Part shown: piece after piece, positions 33,760-46,142 of the stretch
Layout of the letters: every line of letters starts with the position of its first letter
How positions within the stretch are numbered: the first letter of the stretch is position 1
Assembly (NCBI GenBank): GCA_950106755.1
Contig: OX467084.1
Coordinates: 5,270,001 to 5,334,000, forward strand
Origin: Climacium dendroides
Lineage: Eukaryota > Streptophyta > Bryopsida > Hypnales > Climaciaceae
Length of the DNA: 64,000 nucleotides
Reading direction: 5' to 3'
Translations under genes and position numbers: made by a program
The notes under the pieces: generated by a model
The model's database searches: none
What the model was told of the DNA's origin: nothing
Seen by the model: only the letters and a program-made list of their open reading frames with translations

Positions 33760-34924
33760 CACTTTCGGCACAAACAGCGGTCCTATCCTCGTTGACACTT
33801 AGGTTTGGAAGCTAAGAGCGTCTCCCAGTATGACTACGCAGGAAGTACTCCTTCCGTAAAAGGGGTCGTAGCCTGTGCTCAGCAGTCACCTTTAGCCGCA
33901 TTTGTCAACACTGATGCCTACTGTACGGAGTCAGCACCACCGGGACGATGGAGGGAGCAGTGAGTGGCGAAATAGAGATTCCCATGTGATCAATGATAAA
34001 GCAATCCAACCAGTGACAAACAAAGGGTCCATCACAAACACAGAATTTTTTTTTCAAAATAAAATAAAATGAAATGAAAAAAAATGAAAAAAATAAGTTG
34101 AAATAAAAAAATTTAATGGGATCACGTGGGATCATATGAGAGTCTATTTTTCCTCTTTTATACCAACAAGATGCACCTAGATAAGACTTGTTTTTCCTCA
34201 CCTTCTCTAAGTTCTATACTCATATTAGGAAGTCCCAAAAGGGTTTCAAATCACCAATGAAAGAGTTTGAAGTTTCAGAACAAGCATTTGTTTTAAAAAA
34301 AACAGAAAAAGAAGTTTGAGAACACGTTCATAGGGGCGAGTCTATAGTAGTACAACGAGCTTCTTGCAGAGGTCTAGCTAAGAGTAAATGTAAAAAATAA
34401 ATAAAAACTATTTTGCGCCACTTTAATTTTATTGCAAACACCTCTCACAGTTAAATTTGGGGCCTTTGGTTTCCAATATGAACTCAAAATTTGAAAATAA
34501 AAAGCTCCTGCGTTTTCCCCAAGGGTAAAATACATTCTGACCTCAGAGCTTCGCCATTCCCCCCCCCCCCCCCGCTCGGGGAATGGGGTGGCCCCAGCCT
34601 TCGGGCTCCTTCCGGCGAAGCAGACTAGACCCCCCCCCAGATTCCTGGGCTAACAACCTGTCCAAACAAGTTAGGACAAATTCCGATTCGTTGTTTGTTT
34701 CAATAGAAAAACGAACAACAAAACAAGTCAAGGCGTTGTTTACAGTATTTTAGCTATTTCAGCACGACGTAAGCATGCACTGACACAAGTACAGCTTTTC
34801 AGTTATTTCAGCACGACATAAGCACGCAATATTGCACCTTTCCACTGACTGGTTGGCACTGCTCTCACGCTAAGCATCCCTGCCTCGGTGATGCCCAATA
34901 ATGAGCCTTCGAGTATGCTGTTAA
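33760..34924. other. Intergenic, with a C-tract foldback
   Basis: No gene is seen. Near 34549-34620, GCTTCGCC and GGCGAAGC flank a run of about 14 C, with an inner attcccc/ggggaat pair, so the stretch could fold on itself. A second C-run lies at about 34630. Low-complexity A/T tracts lie at 34030-34110. Confidence 0.4.
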
Positions 34925-35347
34925 GAGCATCCCCACCCGTCTGCTAAAACTTTTGGCTTGCAAAATAGGGGCCATCTGTTTTGCAAGTGAATCCCATATG
35001 GACTGCCCCACTAGTGGCCTGCTAACCGGCCACTATTTTCTGAAGCAGGCTACTATTTTCTGAAAATGACAAGTAGAAAAAGATAATTGCAACTAACTTC
35101 TACTCAAAAATCGGAAGTTCATCAGCTTGTCGGGGGTCTCCGTGCTTCTTGGGTGTCTCTTGTTGCATGCGGTCTAAGGGCTTGTTTGTAGGCCGTGCGT
35201 TGGCTAGCAAAACAACTTGCTTTTGCAAGACACCTCATATTTTTGGTCCGGACTCTTAGCAAGTTCATCCATTTTGCAAGACAGGTGGGGCACTTTTGCA
35301 AGCCACCTTGGACAAGCCATCTATTTTGCAAGACGGGTGGAGATGTT
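34925..35347. mobile_element. Short TIR element (CATCCCCACCCGTCT ends)
   Basis: The left end GAGCATCCCCACCCGTCT (34925-34942) is matched in reverse complement by agacgggtggagatg (35331-35345) with one mismatch over 15 bases. Subterminal blocks (ggcttgcaaaatag.ggccatct and its complement) extend the match. It is about 420 bp and non-coding. The ends resemble those of the AGAGCAT element at 12.9 kb, so both may belong to one superfamily. Confidence 0.6.
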
Positions 35348-35367
35348 TTACCCCCCCTCGAGCTAAA

Positions 35368-36762
35368 GGGGCCCTTCCCAGCTTTACTTTCGCAACTCCG
35401 TCCATGCTTCGTCCCATGGGATCCAGGGTGGGATCTCGTCCCTGTCCTCTAGTTCCCACCCTCTCGTCCCACTCCAAATCATCGTTTTTCACTTCAGCCA
35501 ACACTAAGCTCCAAATCGCCGCTCCAAATCGTGTTTTTGAGTGCTCACTCTTCTTATGTTGTTTGCATATTGTTAATTTTTCGTCCCTTCCAGAAGCATA
35601 AGGTCAAGTCGTAGTCACCTCTTGGAAAAAACCCTTTTACAACTCTCACAAGCAAAATCCTGACTTCTTAATTGCATCCCTATACACACCCAAAACGAAT
35701 CAAACACGAGAACATTCTTCACAACATGTAATCTCTTCCAAAAATAATCCAATCCCCAAATATTATGAACACAAAACACTTACTCAATAAGCCTATAAAC
35801 TTCCTGCCCTCCCCTCCCTCCGTCCTAAACTATAAAAAACGGGCATCATCACTACTATATATAGAAATACACCTAAACTTGCTATTGACAAGAAGTAACA
35901 ATCAAAACAATCCCTTCTACCACCTAATGAAGAGGCATCAATCATGAGAGCAGGAATGCAATAATTTTTGAAGTCCTCCTATCAATTTTGACAAGGAATC
36001 AAAAGTTCACAACCACAATCACATTTGCAATAACCACTCATCTCAAACTATAGATATTAGTCTTCATTCTTACCATCTTCATTAGCAATAACATTTTCCA
36101 AATCTCCTACATGACAAACATCATCTTCAAGAGGACCGTATTCAAGACTTTGCATCTCAAACTATGCTTTAGGATTTTAAGATGTTTGTGCATTTGGTTT
36201 AGCAATTTTGGAGATTATGTTACAAAGTTAAAGGTTTAGAGTTTGATACTTCTTCCTCCACCTTTTTTCAAGCACCTCAACGAGTGAGCTTTTGTACTAC
36301 CCAATTTACTTCAAACTTCTTAGCAGAACAGGTCCTATAGGCATATTAGGTAAGTGTTTTGTGTTCATAATATTTGGGGTTTGGATTATTTTGGAAGAGA
36401 TTACATGTTGTGAAGAATGTTCTCATGCTTAACTTGATTTGAGTGTGTACAGGGCTGCAATTAAGGAGTCAGGATTTTGCTTGTGAGAGTTGTAAAAGGG
36501 TTTTTTCCAAGAGGTGACTATGGCTTAACCTTACGCTTCTGGAAGGGATGAAAGATTGACAGTATGCAAACAACACAAGAAGAGTGAGCGCTCAAAAACG
36601 CGATTTGGAGCTTAGTGTTGGCTGAAGTGGGAGACGGTGATTTGGAGTAGGACGGGAGGGCGGGAACTGGAGGACGGGGACGGGATCCCACGCCGGATCC
36701 CGTGGGACGGAAACAGGGATGGAGCGGGACGGAATCGGTAAAGTCAGGCTGGGAAGGGCCCC
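35368..36762. mobile_element. Long inverted repeat, about 415-bp arms
   Basis: The arm at about 35368-35785 is repeated in reverse complement at about 36349-36762, with a spacer of about 565 bp. Paired blocks include ggggcccttcccagc, cacttcagccaacactaagctccaaatcg, cactcttctt.tgttgtttgcata and gaacacaaaacactta. The mirror positions sum to about 72,130 along the whole length, so there is little net insertion or deletion. Weaker similarity continues about 30 bp outwards. Mutator-like elements often have arms of this size. No transposase is visible in the spacer. Confidence 0.75.
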
Positions 36763-36799
36763 ACTGCGACTGCCACGCAGGCCCGAGGGGGTGTTTAAC

Positions 36800-37570
36800 G
36801 CCTCGCGTATGGCGATGCTACACCCTTCGCATCCAATGCCGTTGTCAGTCATGCAGTCCCCCGCTATTTGTCAAAATCTTGAGATTTTCTAGTTTTCAAA
36901 ACCATAAATTCACTTGGAATCCAGGTGCATGTAAGTTTATGTAAGTGCATTGTATTTCATTGAAATTACGTGAGCAACTGACGAACTGCAGAACCACGAA
37001 TTGGAGGAACACAAGGGCTCAAATAAGCTTATCTTAGTCAGCGACGCTCATTCATTTGAATAAATGAATTCCCCCAAATTTGACACTTTTAGGAGTATTC
37101 TATTGCAATTCTATTCCAAAAGTGTTAACGCCAGCTTCACCAGAAGGGACCCTGAAAGTTGAAACCCACTCACCAGACACAACCCTCATCTGGTGGGGGT
37201 CGTGTCTACACTAATGAAACCAGGACCAAGAGAATGTAAAGGTCTATCTCCAGACTAAAACATGTTTCAGCGATCCTCATCGTGCAGAAACATCGCACAC
37301 CAAAGAGAATGCCTTGTTACTTCCGCGAAGGAGCCTCCTTACACTACTTAAGTCACGACCGCAGACAGCCGAAGTCGGTTTTTTTCTACAACGTTTGACT
37401 CGTAGAGACGGAGTCTTGTTTTCGAATCTTACATAAACCATTATACAGTGGTGCTTGCTTCCAGTGGTCGACTGAAGTCGCGTTCGAAGCTGGCAAGCTT
37501 GGTAACTTAGCCTGATTTGGTAGAGGATTTTGAGCCAGTTGTTGAACTAGATACTGGTGGTGTACACTCA
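36800..37570. promoter_or_regulatory. Upstream region and leader of the ABCG gene
   Basis: No independent gene is seen. The start at 37571 is chosen because it is the first ATG in the frame leading into the nucleotide-binding domain. The frame stays open about 54 bases further upstream, but only to a TTG. Confidence 0.35.
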
Positions 37571-40500
37571 ATGGCAGCGAACGATGACAGCGGCCGAGCT
37601 TACATTGTGTGGACCGATCTGTGCGTCCATGTCCGAGCGAAGCGAGGCAAACCAGCTCGCTCCATTCTCGTCGGCGCCACTGGTAAGTCACGCCATGAAT
37701 CCCCTGCTTGGCTTGAAACTCTACTTTGCAAGATTTCACACATCTCAGAATAATAGTGTGTCTGTGTTGGGCCATCCAGTCTCTCAAAAAATTTATTTGA
37801 TAGTGCGCTTCTTATGTTCAACTGTTAGTCACTAGATTCAACCCGCACAAAACCAACATCAGAAATACGTTTGTATTGATTCAAACTTTCGAGGTCAAAC
37901 ATTTCACGCAGTCCGAGATGGTTTTCAAGTAAGGTTGACGTCATTTTGAGTGTGGTCTGCAAGTCACAGAGAAAATAGTGCTGCTAAATCGTTCAGAGTG
38001 GTGGTGAAAGTTCAGCCTCAAGTGGTGAATGGATAGTGTAAATCTAATTAGACTTGGAACAAGAGTTGAGATTCAACTGTTGTGGTGGTGGGGTTGCAGG
38101 ATATGCGGAGCCGGGGTCGATTATGGCCATTATGGGACCCAGCGGGTCGGGGAAGTCGACATTGCTTGATACTTTAGCAGGCAAGTGATCATTTACAATG
38201 CATACATTTGTAGTGATTCAAACTAACCAACTTTCGGTTTCTATCTAGAGTAAATGGGGTGTCATTTTGAATCATCTCCATTCCTGCTCTCAGTATGCAT
38301 TCCGTTTGCTCATACTGCAGGACGACTGGCTCCCAATACAGAGCTCACCGGTGACATAATGCTCAATGGAGAGAAGAAGTCCACTCTCTCCTATGGCGCT
38401 GCGGTAAGCTCGCCTCGTCTATTAACCTCTAAAAACCCCAAGCATTTAGGGTTTTAAAATGTCCAATCTCATTGATCGTATGGTGAAAATAAGAGAATTC
38501 AGGTGGCACCAGGTTTTGTCAATCTCCCAGAATCAGTAAAGAACGCTGCATATGTTGGTTCGAAAAACTAAAACTAAAACTATTCTGAACAAAAGATAGT
38601 CTCCTTATGACATGCTTACTGCTAAGTAGATATAATGGTCCATTTGATCCTCCTGGTTCTTTACTCGGCAGTAAAACTCCATGTGAAACGCATCTTAAGT
38701 TTCAATTGAAACGTTTGATTTGAAATGATAACTGCCAAGAGTCTTGCACTGATATTGTGAGTTTTCCTGGCATGGCAGGCTTATGTAACCCAAGAGGATG
38801 TGTTGATAGGCACTCTGACGGTGCGTGAGAGCATCATGTATTCGGCCAACTTGCGGTTTCCAAACAAGGTGAGCAAAGCGGAGAAGAAGGCCATTGTGGA
38901 CCGCACTATCTTGGAAATGGGGTTGTCTGGTTGCCAGCACACCTACGTGGGGAACTTCTTTGTGCGTGGTCTGAGTGGGGGCGAGAAGCGTCGCCTCAGC
39001 ATCGCATTGCAGATTCTCACTCGCCCTCGCTTGCTCTTCTTGGATGAACCCACCAGTGGCCTTGATAGGTAAGGAGAGCTCTCAACTTACAGTTCTTCCA
39101 TTTCTTACCGCTCGTCCAGTCGTCCAGTGTTATCATTCTGCACTCATTGATGTGGAAATTTATGAAACCGAAGTTTGCTGTGGGAAATCAAATGTGGAAC
39201 TCAAATCTGGAGCCTTGTTGTGGAAAATAGTGCATGCTGAGCTGCGCAACTTGTGGCAGAGGATCCACAACAAGTAACCAGATTATGACATACGACTAAT
39301 GTGATTTGATAGTTTTATGTGATAATTAATATTCTTTTGGAAGCTTTACAGTGTGATCCCTTGTTGATGGGCGGTGCAGTGCTGCTGCTTACTTTGTGGT
39401 GCGCACATTGAAGAATTTAGCCAAGGATGGGCGGACCGTGATCTCGTCCATCCACCAGCCCAGCAGTGAAGTGTTTGCGCTCTTCGACTCCCTCACTCTC
39501 CTCTCCAAAGGGCAAACCGTTTACTTCGGCGACACTGCGAGTGCCTCCCAGGTTAGCAAATAATGCTCAGAGACGCCATCTACATATATGCTACTCATGT
39601 CCTGTGTAAATCAGCACACACTACAGTCGTAGTACAACCGTTGCAACCAATTTGCAACTACACCCCCTTCCTTGCTTGCATACAGAACATACTATTTTTC
39701 TTAGTTTGTTAGAACTGGATTTTAAACTTAAGAGTGCTTCCAAATTTTGGATGAAAATGTGTGAAGATGAATTCGTGACCATTCACATGAATGAACTCGT
39801 GACACTGTCCACGTAACATCATAGATGTGTGATGATCATAATGCTAAGTTCAATGTTCAAGGCAACCGTGTGACTGCCTCACTAGCTAGTCAGAAGAGGA
39901 TTATAACCCATGATAATCCTTCTCCTCAGGTCAACCGACAAAATACAGATCTGGATTAATAGAACGCCTTGGCATCATGTTTGATAATGCTCTGGAGCTG
40001 AGCATTCCGTCTAGTCTTCTCCAGTGATTGTTTTGAGTCTTTGCAGGGTTTGTATTTGCTCACTTAGTTATTTCTAGTTGATCGTTACGACTCATCACTC
40101 TGCGAATGTGTTTCTAGTTTTAATGTGCTGTATGTTTGCAACCACGCATACTGACAGTGGTTCTTGGGGTGAATTAGTTCTTTGCAGCAGCAAACTACCC
40201 GTGCCCGCCGATGGGGAATCCATCCGATCATTACTTGCAAATCATCAATGCCGATTTTGACACAGTGAAGTCCACCCTCAAAGAACTCGAGGTTGATGAT
40301 GTAAGTGAACACGTCCTTTTCTGTTGTTATGAATTTAGCATCCCTACATGTGTTGCGCATGATGTGCTGTTATCAAACTAGAGTGAATTAATGGAACATT
40401 TTCAAACACAATCTTAAAAAAAGAATTGCCAAATTCGAAGTACTATGTATCATCACTTCCATGTTATCTATATCAGCGTAAATAACTTCCATTCCATTGA

Positions 40501-43193
40501 TATCTTGCGTTCGATGTGTTGACAAACAGTAGGCAACATACCATTACGTACAGGATAACTCTGCAATTATTTACTTTTTATTTCACCAAATGGAATCCTT
40601 AAATTGTGTTGTTACTATTGTTTAGGACACTGAAGCGTCAGCAGACCCATTGCTTCTGAAAACAAGGAAGAACACAGCGGAAGTGGTGAAATCGCTTTCG
40701 GCTGATTATCAGCAGAGTGAGTATGCCTCAGGAACGCGAGCCAAGATCTCTCAAATCCTATCAAACACTGTAAGTCTGATTTCCATCGTCTAGCACGCTA
40801 TCAATATCAAACTACCTACAAAAGTGTATTCTAAGCATTCTACGCTTGCGGCTGGTGATTTCATGAATGATTTCCAATGAGAACTTCCATGTGTTGAAAT
40901 CAATGCATGGTGTTGCAGAGGGGCAGAGGGGAACAAGCTGGAGGAAGCAAGGGGCATGCCAGTTTTGTCCGGCAATGCATGACGCTCACACGGCGCTCCT
41001 TTGTGAATATGACTCGAGATCCGGGATACTACTGGCTTCGTGTGGCCATGTATGTCATGGTGGGCGTTTGTCTGGGGACCATTTTCTGGCACGTCGGTCT
41101 CCGGTACAACTCTATCTTGGTGAGCACTCAACTACTTGCAATATTTCAGCTCTAATTTGTTACTAGTGCTCGAAGTCATGCATTTATATCTGTTTTATTT
41201 TCTCATTCCACACCTTTAATACTACATCTGTTACATTATATTCGTAGTTCATTTCCTCCCTCAAGATGAATATGCTCCCCCCGGATGTTTGGAGCCTCAA
41301 TCTTTGCTTAAAGATATGTGAAGGACCCCATGAACCAACCCCTACGTGGACACGCATCCTTGGTAGCAACCAGGGTCATAGTTAGGCTTTCAAATTATGA
41401 ATAGTAACTAGAAGATCTCTGAGTACCATGAAGCCTCATCTAGTTGGTGCCAACATCATGAAGTAGTAGAACAAGTAGAAAATCGTGTAGAGAGAAACAA
41501 ATTGTGTGGCTCAAATTCAATACAAAATCATTTCGGCAAGGAAAGTGCCGAATTGCTAACACACACATGCATGATCCGACTGGACCTGCAGGCGCGAGCA
41601 GGAGTGATGTTCTTCGTTGCCGCGTTCTTGACCTTCATGGCGATCGGCGGGTTCCCTTCGTTCGTGGAAGACATGCGAGTGTTTTACCATGAGCGTCTCA
41701 GTGGGCACTACGGCGTGGCAGCTTTTGTGGTGGGCAACACCTTAGCTTCTCTTCCGTTTCTGTTCCTGATTGCGTTGTCATCCGGGACGCTGGTGTACTT
41801 CATGGCGTGGCTGCATCCTGGCTTTGGTCACTACGCCTACTTCATCCTCATGCTCTTCGCGGCCTTGACATGCGTGGAGAGCCTCATGATGGCGGTGTCC
41901 AGTGTGGTGGGACGCAACTTCTTGGCAGGGATTGTCATCGGGGCTGGAATCCAGGTTCGTTCGGAGCACACCTGCCCTAAAAAAGGTCTTTTAGGTTTTT
42001 TTAGGGTTTTAGGCTTAGGACTTGTTGTTGAAAGTATAAATTCATATTCTTGCATTGACCAGTTTGGGGTTTGGGAATCTTGTGAACTATGAAGGATTCA
42101 TGATTTTAGAATGACTGATTGATTGATCATATTGCGGAAAATACAACTGGAATGGAGATTTTTTTAATATCGTTTAACTGCAATCTTGTCTTTCTCATGA
42201 ACCCTAGTACGGTAATGTTCATTGTAGATTTCGAACTCATTGGTATAGATTATTCTACATTTTTTTTATCAATGTGGAACTAAATAGAGGGGGCCCCCTG
42301 TGCCAATCTTAATTGCTACCCCTGGGTCAAAATATCTAATTTGAATCATCCTTGTTGGAGGTCTTGAAGGTGAGCTCCTTCGTTGATGGCATTCTTCTAA
42401 GTACATTATATTGTATGCAATGTGAGCAGGCAATTTACATGCTATTGTCGGGTTACTTTCGATTGACAAAGGATTTGCCGAAGCCCGTGTGGCGGTACCC
42501 AGTATCATACATTGCTTTTCACACTTACGCAATTCAGGTGAGTCGACATGAGGCATCAAATTCTCTAAAAGTGCACAAATGTTTTCTGCCTAATTAGCAG
42601 ATTCCACACACGCAACCTTCAATATTATATCCATTGTGATTCTAACATGGTGATCAAAGCTACAGAGGGGAGATGTCTGTCACGTTCTTTTCCCGTTATC
42701 TTTGATGATCATTTTTGTGCTAGAACTGCCTGATCAGAATTTGCGCTTCTTAGCAAATTTGGTGCGATAGATCACAGGCAGCATTTACGGGTTTGACTAT
42801 AAGCATTTGAGTAATATATGATCTTTTATATAACTGTGAACATCCACGGGTTTCAAGGAGAATTTGAGACACTAACTTTTGGGTGCATGAATGTTTGTGA
42901 AATCGCAGGGGCTGTTCAAGAACGACTTTCCCGGTCTGACGTTTCAGAACTTCTTGGGAGTGGACGGCAAACCAATTGGTGCAGACCTGTCTGGGAAATA
43001 TGTGCTGCAGCAGATCTACGGGATCACAAACAATAGATCCAAGTGGGGAGATTTGGGTATCATCATCGCGATGATCGCCCTTTACAGAATGCTCTTCTTC
43101 GTTTTCATTAAGCTGAGTGAGAATCTAGGACCCCGTCTGAAGGTCATGGCAATGGAGTACTTTGCTTCTCGTGGAGAGCAACATGAAGTTTGA
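37571..43193 (+). CDS. ABCG11: ABCG half transporter, ABCG11/WBC11-like
   Basis: Eleven exons give 653 residues: 37571-37682, 38100-38180, 38321-38403, 38779-39068, 39380-39551, 40178-40300, 40626-40769, 40919-41119, 41592-41954, 42430-42537 and 42909-43193. The nucleotide-binding domain comes first: Walker A GPSGSGKS (Lys56), Q-loop TQED (Gln97), signature LSGGE (157-161), Walker B LLFLDE (177-182) and H-loop His214. Six membrane segments follow (about 370-640), with the family block [19 protein letters not shown]. This order and length define a half-size plant ABCG, which must dimerise. The sequence fits the ABCG11 clade, which exports cutin and wax precursors across the plasma membrane. 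Intron 2 has a GC donor (GCAG/GCAAGT); the nearby GT would shift the frame. All catalytic motifs are intact. The substrate is inferred from the clade. Confidence 0.95.
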
Positions 43194-43196
43194 GAA

Positions 43197-43340
43197 GAAC
43201 ACAGCTCGTGTTCTCGAGAATGCCGCTTTCAAAATATGGGGTTGAGTAGAACACAGCTCGTGTTCCAGAGAGTGCCGCTTTCATAGCAAATTTCTTATGA
43301 TTTAGTTTTAGAGATTAATCCACACAGCTCGTGTGGATTT
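43197..43340 (+). promoter_or_regulatory. Three related hairpins in the ABCG 3' region
   Basis: Three stem-loops follow the stop codon. Two (43197-43213 and 43249-43265) have stem GAACAC/GTGTTC and loop AGCTC. They lie in a duplicated unit of about 52 bp that also shares tgccgctttca. The third (43316-43339) has the same AGCTC loop and CAC/GTG neck, but its lower stem is AATC/GATT plus CC/GG instead of GAA/TTC. Pairing is kept although the bases changed. An RNA element in the 3' untranslated region, or an inverted DNA-binding site, would both fit. Confidence 0.6.
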
Positions 43341-43344
43341 TGTG

Positions 43345-43793
43345 GATAGCAGCTTCTTGTAAACTATGTGATTCAGACTGATATTCAGACCTTGCTGCCG
43401 AAATAATTTAGTTTTTGTAGTTCGATAGATAGTTCAGCAGCTTGATTTGGATTTCTTGATTTTTGGCACTTTGCTTTTTTGAATTTTTGGACACTCCTAA
43501 TTTTGGATTGTAATTTATGTGAATTTTTGAAGTGGTGCCGTAAAATTACAAAACCACCCATAGAATAGAATCATAAATGTCCTATTAACAACTCATATTG
43601 CTTTTCCAAGTATCTATTAGCACTTAAATATTTACCAATAAAGTATTGACGTATAATTACCCCTTGTGACATTAATGCATTGATTTTGTCATAAAAGTGA
43701 ACAAATTTGGATGGATTTTGTGGTGGAATTGGAGCCAAAAGTAAAGTGGTGAAAATAAGAGTTTGGCAAAGATATGTTTGTCTACCTTAATCC
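43345..43793. repeat. Intergenic, with partial inverted copy of the 62.9-kb repeat
   Basis: After the ABCG 3' end, about 43560-43790 matches the reverse complement of about 62930-63130. Paired blocks include ccaataaagtattgac, cattaatgcattgattttgtc and aacaaatttggatg.atttgtggt. No gene is seen. Confidence 0.55.
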
Positions 43794-44239
43794 TTAACCC
43801 ATATACAATGCAAAGAACATTTTCTAGTCGACGAATGACAAAATCTCTCCATATAAGACAAGAGTGCAATTATTTGTCCTTGAAATTTTGTTGTGAAAAG
43901 GGAAGGTCTTCTACAATAGTTTGACTTCCAATGAGTACTTTTGCATTTTTTTAAACCAACAATTCACACATTACCAAAATAGATTATTTCCAAGTCACGA
44001 GTTTGTCCTTTAAGGGTTAAAGGACGAACGAGTGACCTTGGAAATCATCCCAATTTATTCTTATGTGAATCATTGGCTTAAAAAATAGCAAAAACACTCA
44101 TTGGAAGTCAAACTATTGTAAAAGACCTCCCCTTTTTACAACAAAATTCTGAGGATGAATAGTTGCACTTCTATCCTAATAGAACAATTCCTTGTCATCC
44201 ATTGGACATCAAATGTCCTTGTTGATGTTTTAGGGTTAA
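43794..44239. mobile_element. Two adjoining inverted TTAA MITEs (family A)
   Basis: One copy (43794-44020) runs from TTAACCCATATACAATG to CCTTTAAGGGTTAA. A second copy (44017-44239) lies in the opposite orientation and shares the central TTAA, ending gttttagggttaa. The junction GTCCTTTAAGGGTTAAAGGAC is itself a palindrome. Interiors match the copies at 6.4 and 6.8 kb. Confidence 0.6.
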
Positions 44240-45474
44240 TGTATTCAATCTATAAAAATTTGTCTTAAAAATTGTGGATTATTGTGCAAAACCCTTGAAG
44301 AACCAAGAGACTTGAAATTAGTAGGCCTTGAGATATTTATTGCATTTTCATTGATTCAAATTTTATTTATTGTTTAATATTATGTATTTTAGAATCAACG
44401 CAAAGTAATGTTCTCTCGACCTTAACAATGTATAGGTAACCTCTTTGAATTGCAGTTCTTACAAATATTAAATAGAATGGTTAGTTTTAAATCATGAAAT
44501 TGTGGTCTTTGATAGAAGAACTTCTTGGCATGCCTAAATGATGATTGAAGAGTTTTTCCTAGTGTAAGGATCAAATATTTTTTCTCATGTGGTAAAATTC
44601 TTCACTATACGAATTTATGTAATAGGAAGTAAAACCATTATTTTCTTTGCCAAAGTATGAATTAGTTATGAATTTTTGAAGTAATAATTCTTAAAGCTTA
44701 TAAGTATTATTAGTCCTTTTGAATGTATAATGGTAATCATTTCTCACCTAAAATGGCAACAATATATTCTAGAATTTTGTTAACTCTTAAGTGCTTAATT
44801 GACTATATATGGTTGATCTAAAATTTCACGCTCATTTTTGTAGGGGCAATTAAATTCTTTTAAACATTTGTAAATTTTTTACGGATAGCATTAAAGTTAA
44901 CTATTAGAAGCTTATATTTTTCTCTAAAAAGGGCAAATATTTGAAATTTTTAGAGATCTATAAAGGCATATATCATACATTGGGGTCGGATTCATTAAAC
45001 CACATAGAAAATCATTTCTTTTAGGGTCGATTATCCTTTCATTAATTCAATTCAAGAATTTTTGAAATTTCATTTCACAAAATTTGGAATATTTTGTGAC
45101 CTTTAGCAAGGTCTTAGCTTATTATGGTATTATTTAGCAAAGCTGTATTGAATTTTTTGTGACCTTGAGTAGTAGGGTCCTCCCAACATAGTAAATTCAC
45201 TAAGTTTCAATCTCTTTCAATGAACACAATCTCTTTCAAGGGGGAGAAAAGGACTAAATATAGTAAGTTTATGTATTCCATGGATTTTTCACATTTATAA
45301 AGCAATCACCTTGATTTGTATATTATTTTTCATTTATTTTTCATCAATTTTTTTTAGGATACAAATTTTTTTATTAATATTTCCTACACTATTCAATTAT
45401 GTCACATTATAATTTCTAAATATTTTATTACATGCCATATTTAGTTAGATTTTGAATTATTTTTTAACAACTTT
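44240..45474. other. AT-rich intergenic DNA
   Basis: About 1.2 kb with no gene, no clear repeat boundary and no structure that I could define. Confidence 0.4.
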
Positions 45475-46110
45475 GATCCAAGCATAGAGGATGTACCATT
45501 AGTGGAAGACTAAAGCTTGCCAATTTGACTTCATATCTTTACTTAAGTTTGAGCAAAGTTGGCCAATTTCACTTGATTTGAGACCTAAAAAATTGTACTT
45601 ATCCATTTGCTTTGGAAATGGGCCCAATGGAAAAAGTAAAGTGTTTTCATGATTATCACCATTGAAAATTTAAACATACAAATGTTGATTTGGAGTTATT
45701 TGTGATTTCTATTTATAAAAAATTGCTTTTCAACAATTATAAGGCAAATTGTACAATGAGTTCAATAGCTCTTTACTTAAGGTTTTTGGAAGTGAATTTT
45801 GGTGTGTTAACACAATTTCTAGTTGTCCATATCACCTCCAATCCCAAAGAAAATTTATATGCAAATTTCTCAAATATTGTGGAAAAGGACAACATATTAA
45901 TAATAGATATGTACATTTCTCTTGTTATAATCTCACAACTCCTATGCAATTTCACACTCAAAATTAGTAAGTACAATAATAAGTAAGCCCTTTAAACATC
46001 TACATAGTTAAAGTTTGAAAATAAAAATTCTTCATTGGAGAAAACTATATTAAATCCATGCTCTTTTTTCACAGAAAAAACACACTTGGAAAGGCTTAGA
46101 CACCTAGGAG
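45475..46110 (+). repeat. Family B repeat, copy 1 (inverted copy at 52.4-53.1 kb)
   Basis: About 630 bp match the reverse complement of 52430-53075. Shared blocks include tttcacttgattt..gagacct, gtacttatccattt, tgatttggagttatttg and acacttg.aaaggc. Both copies keep a partly similar open frame (here 45690-45986, starting at TTG), with LTQF, VH.TSN and ANF in common. A lost coding region is possible, but no family is recognised. Confidence 0.65.
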
Positions 46111-46142
46111 GAATGCCAAAGCTTCGAAATGGTAACATTCTT

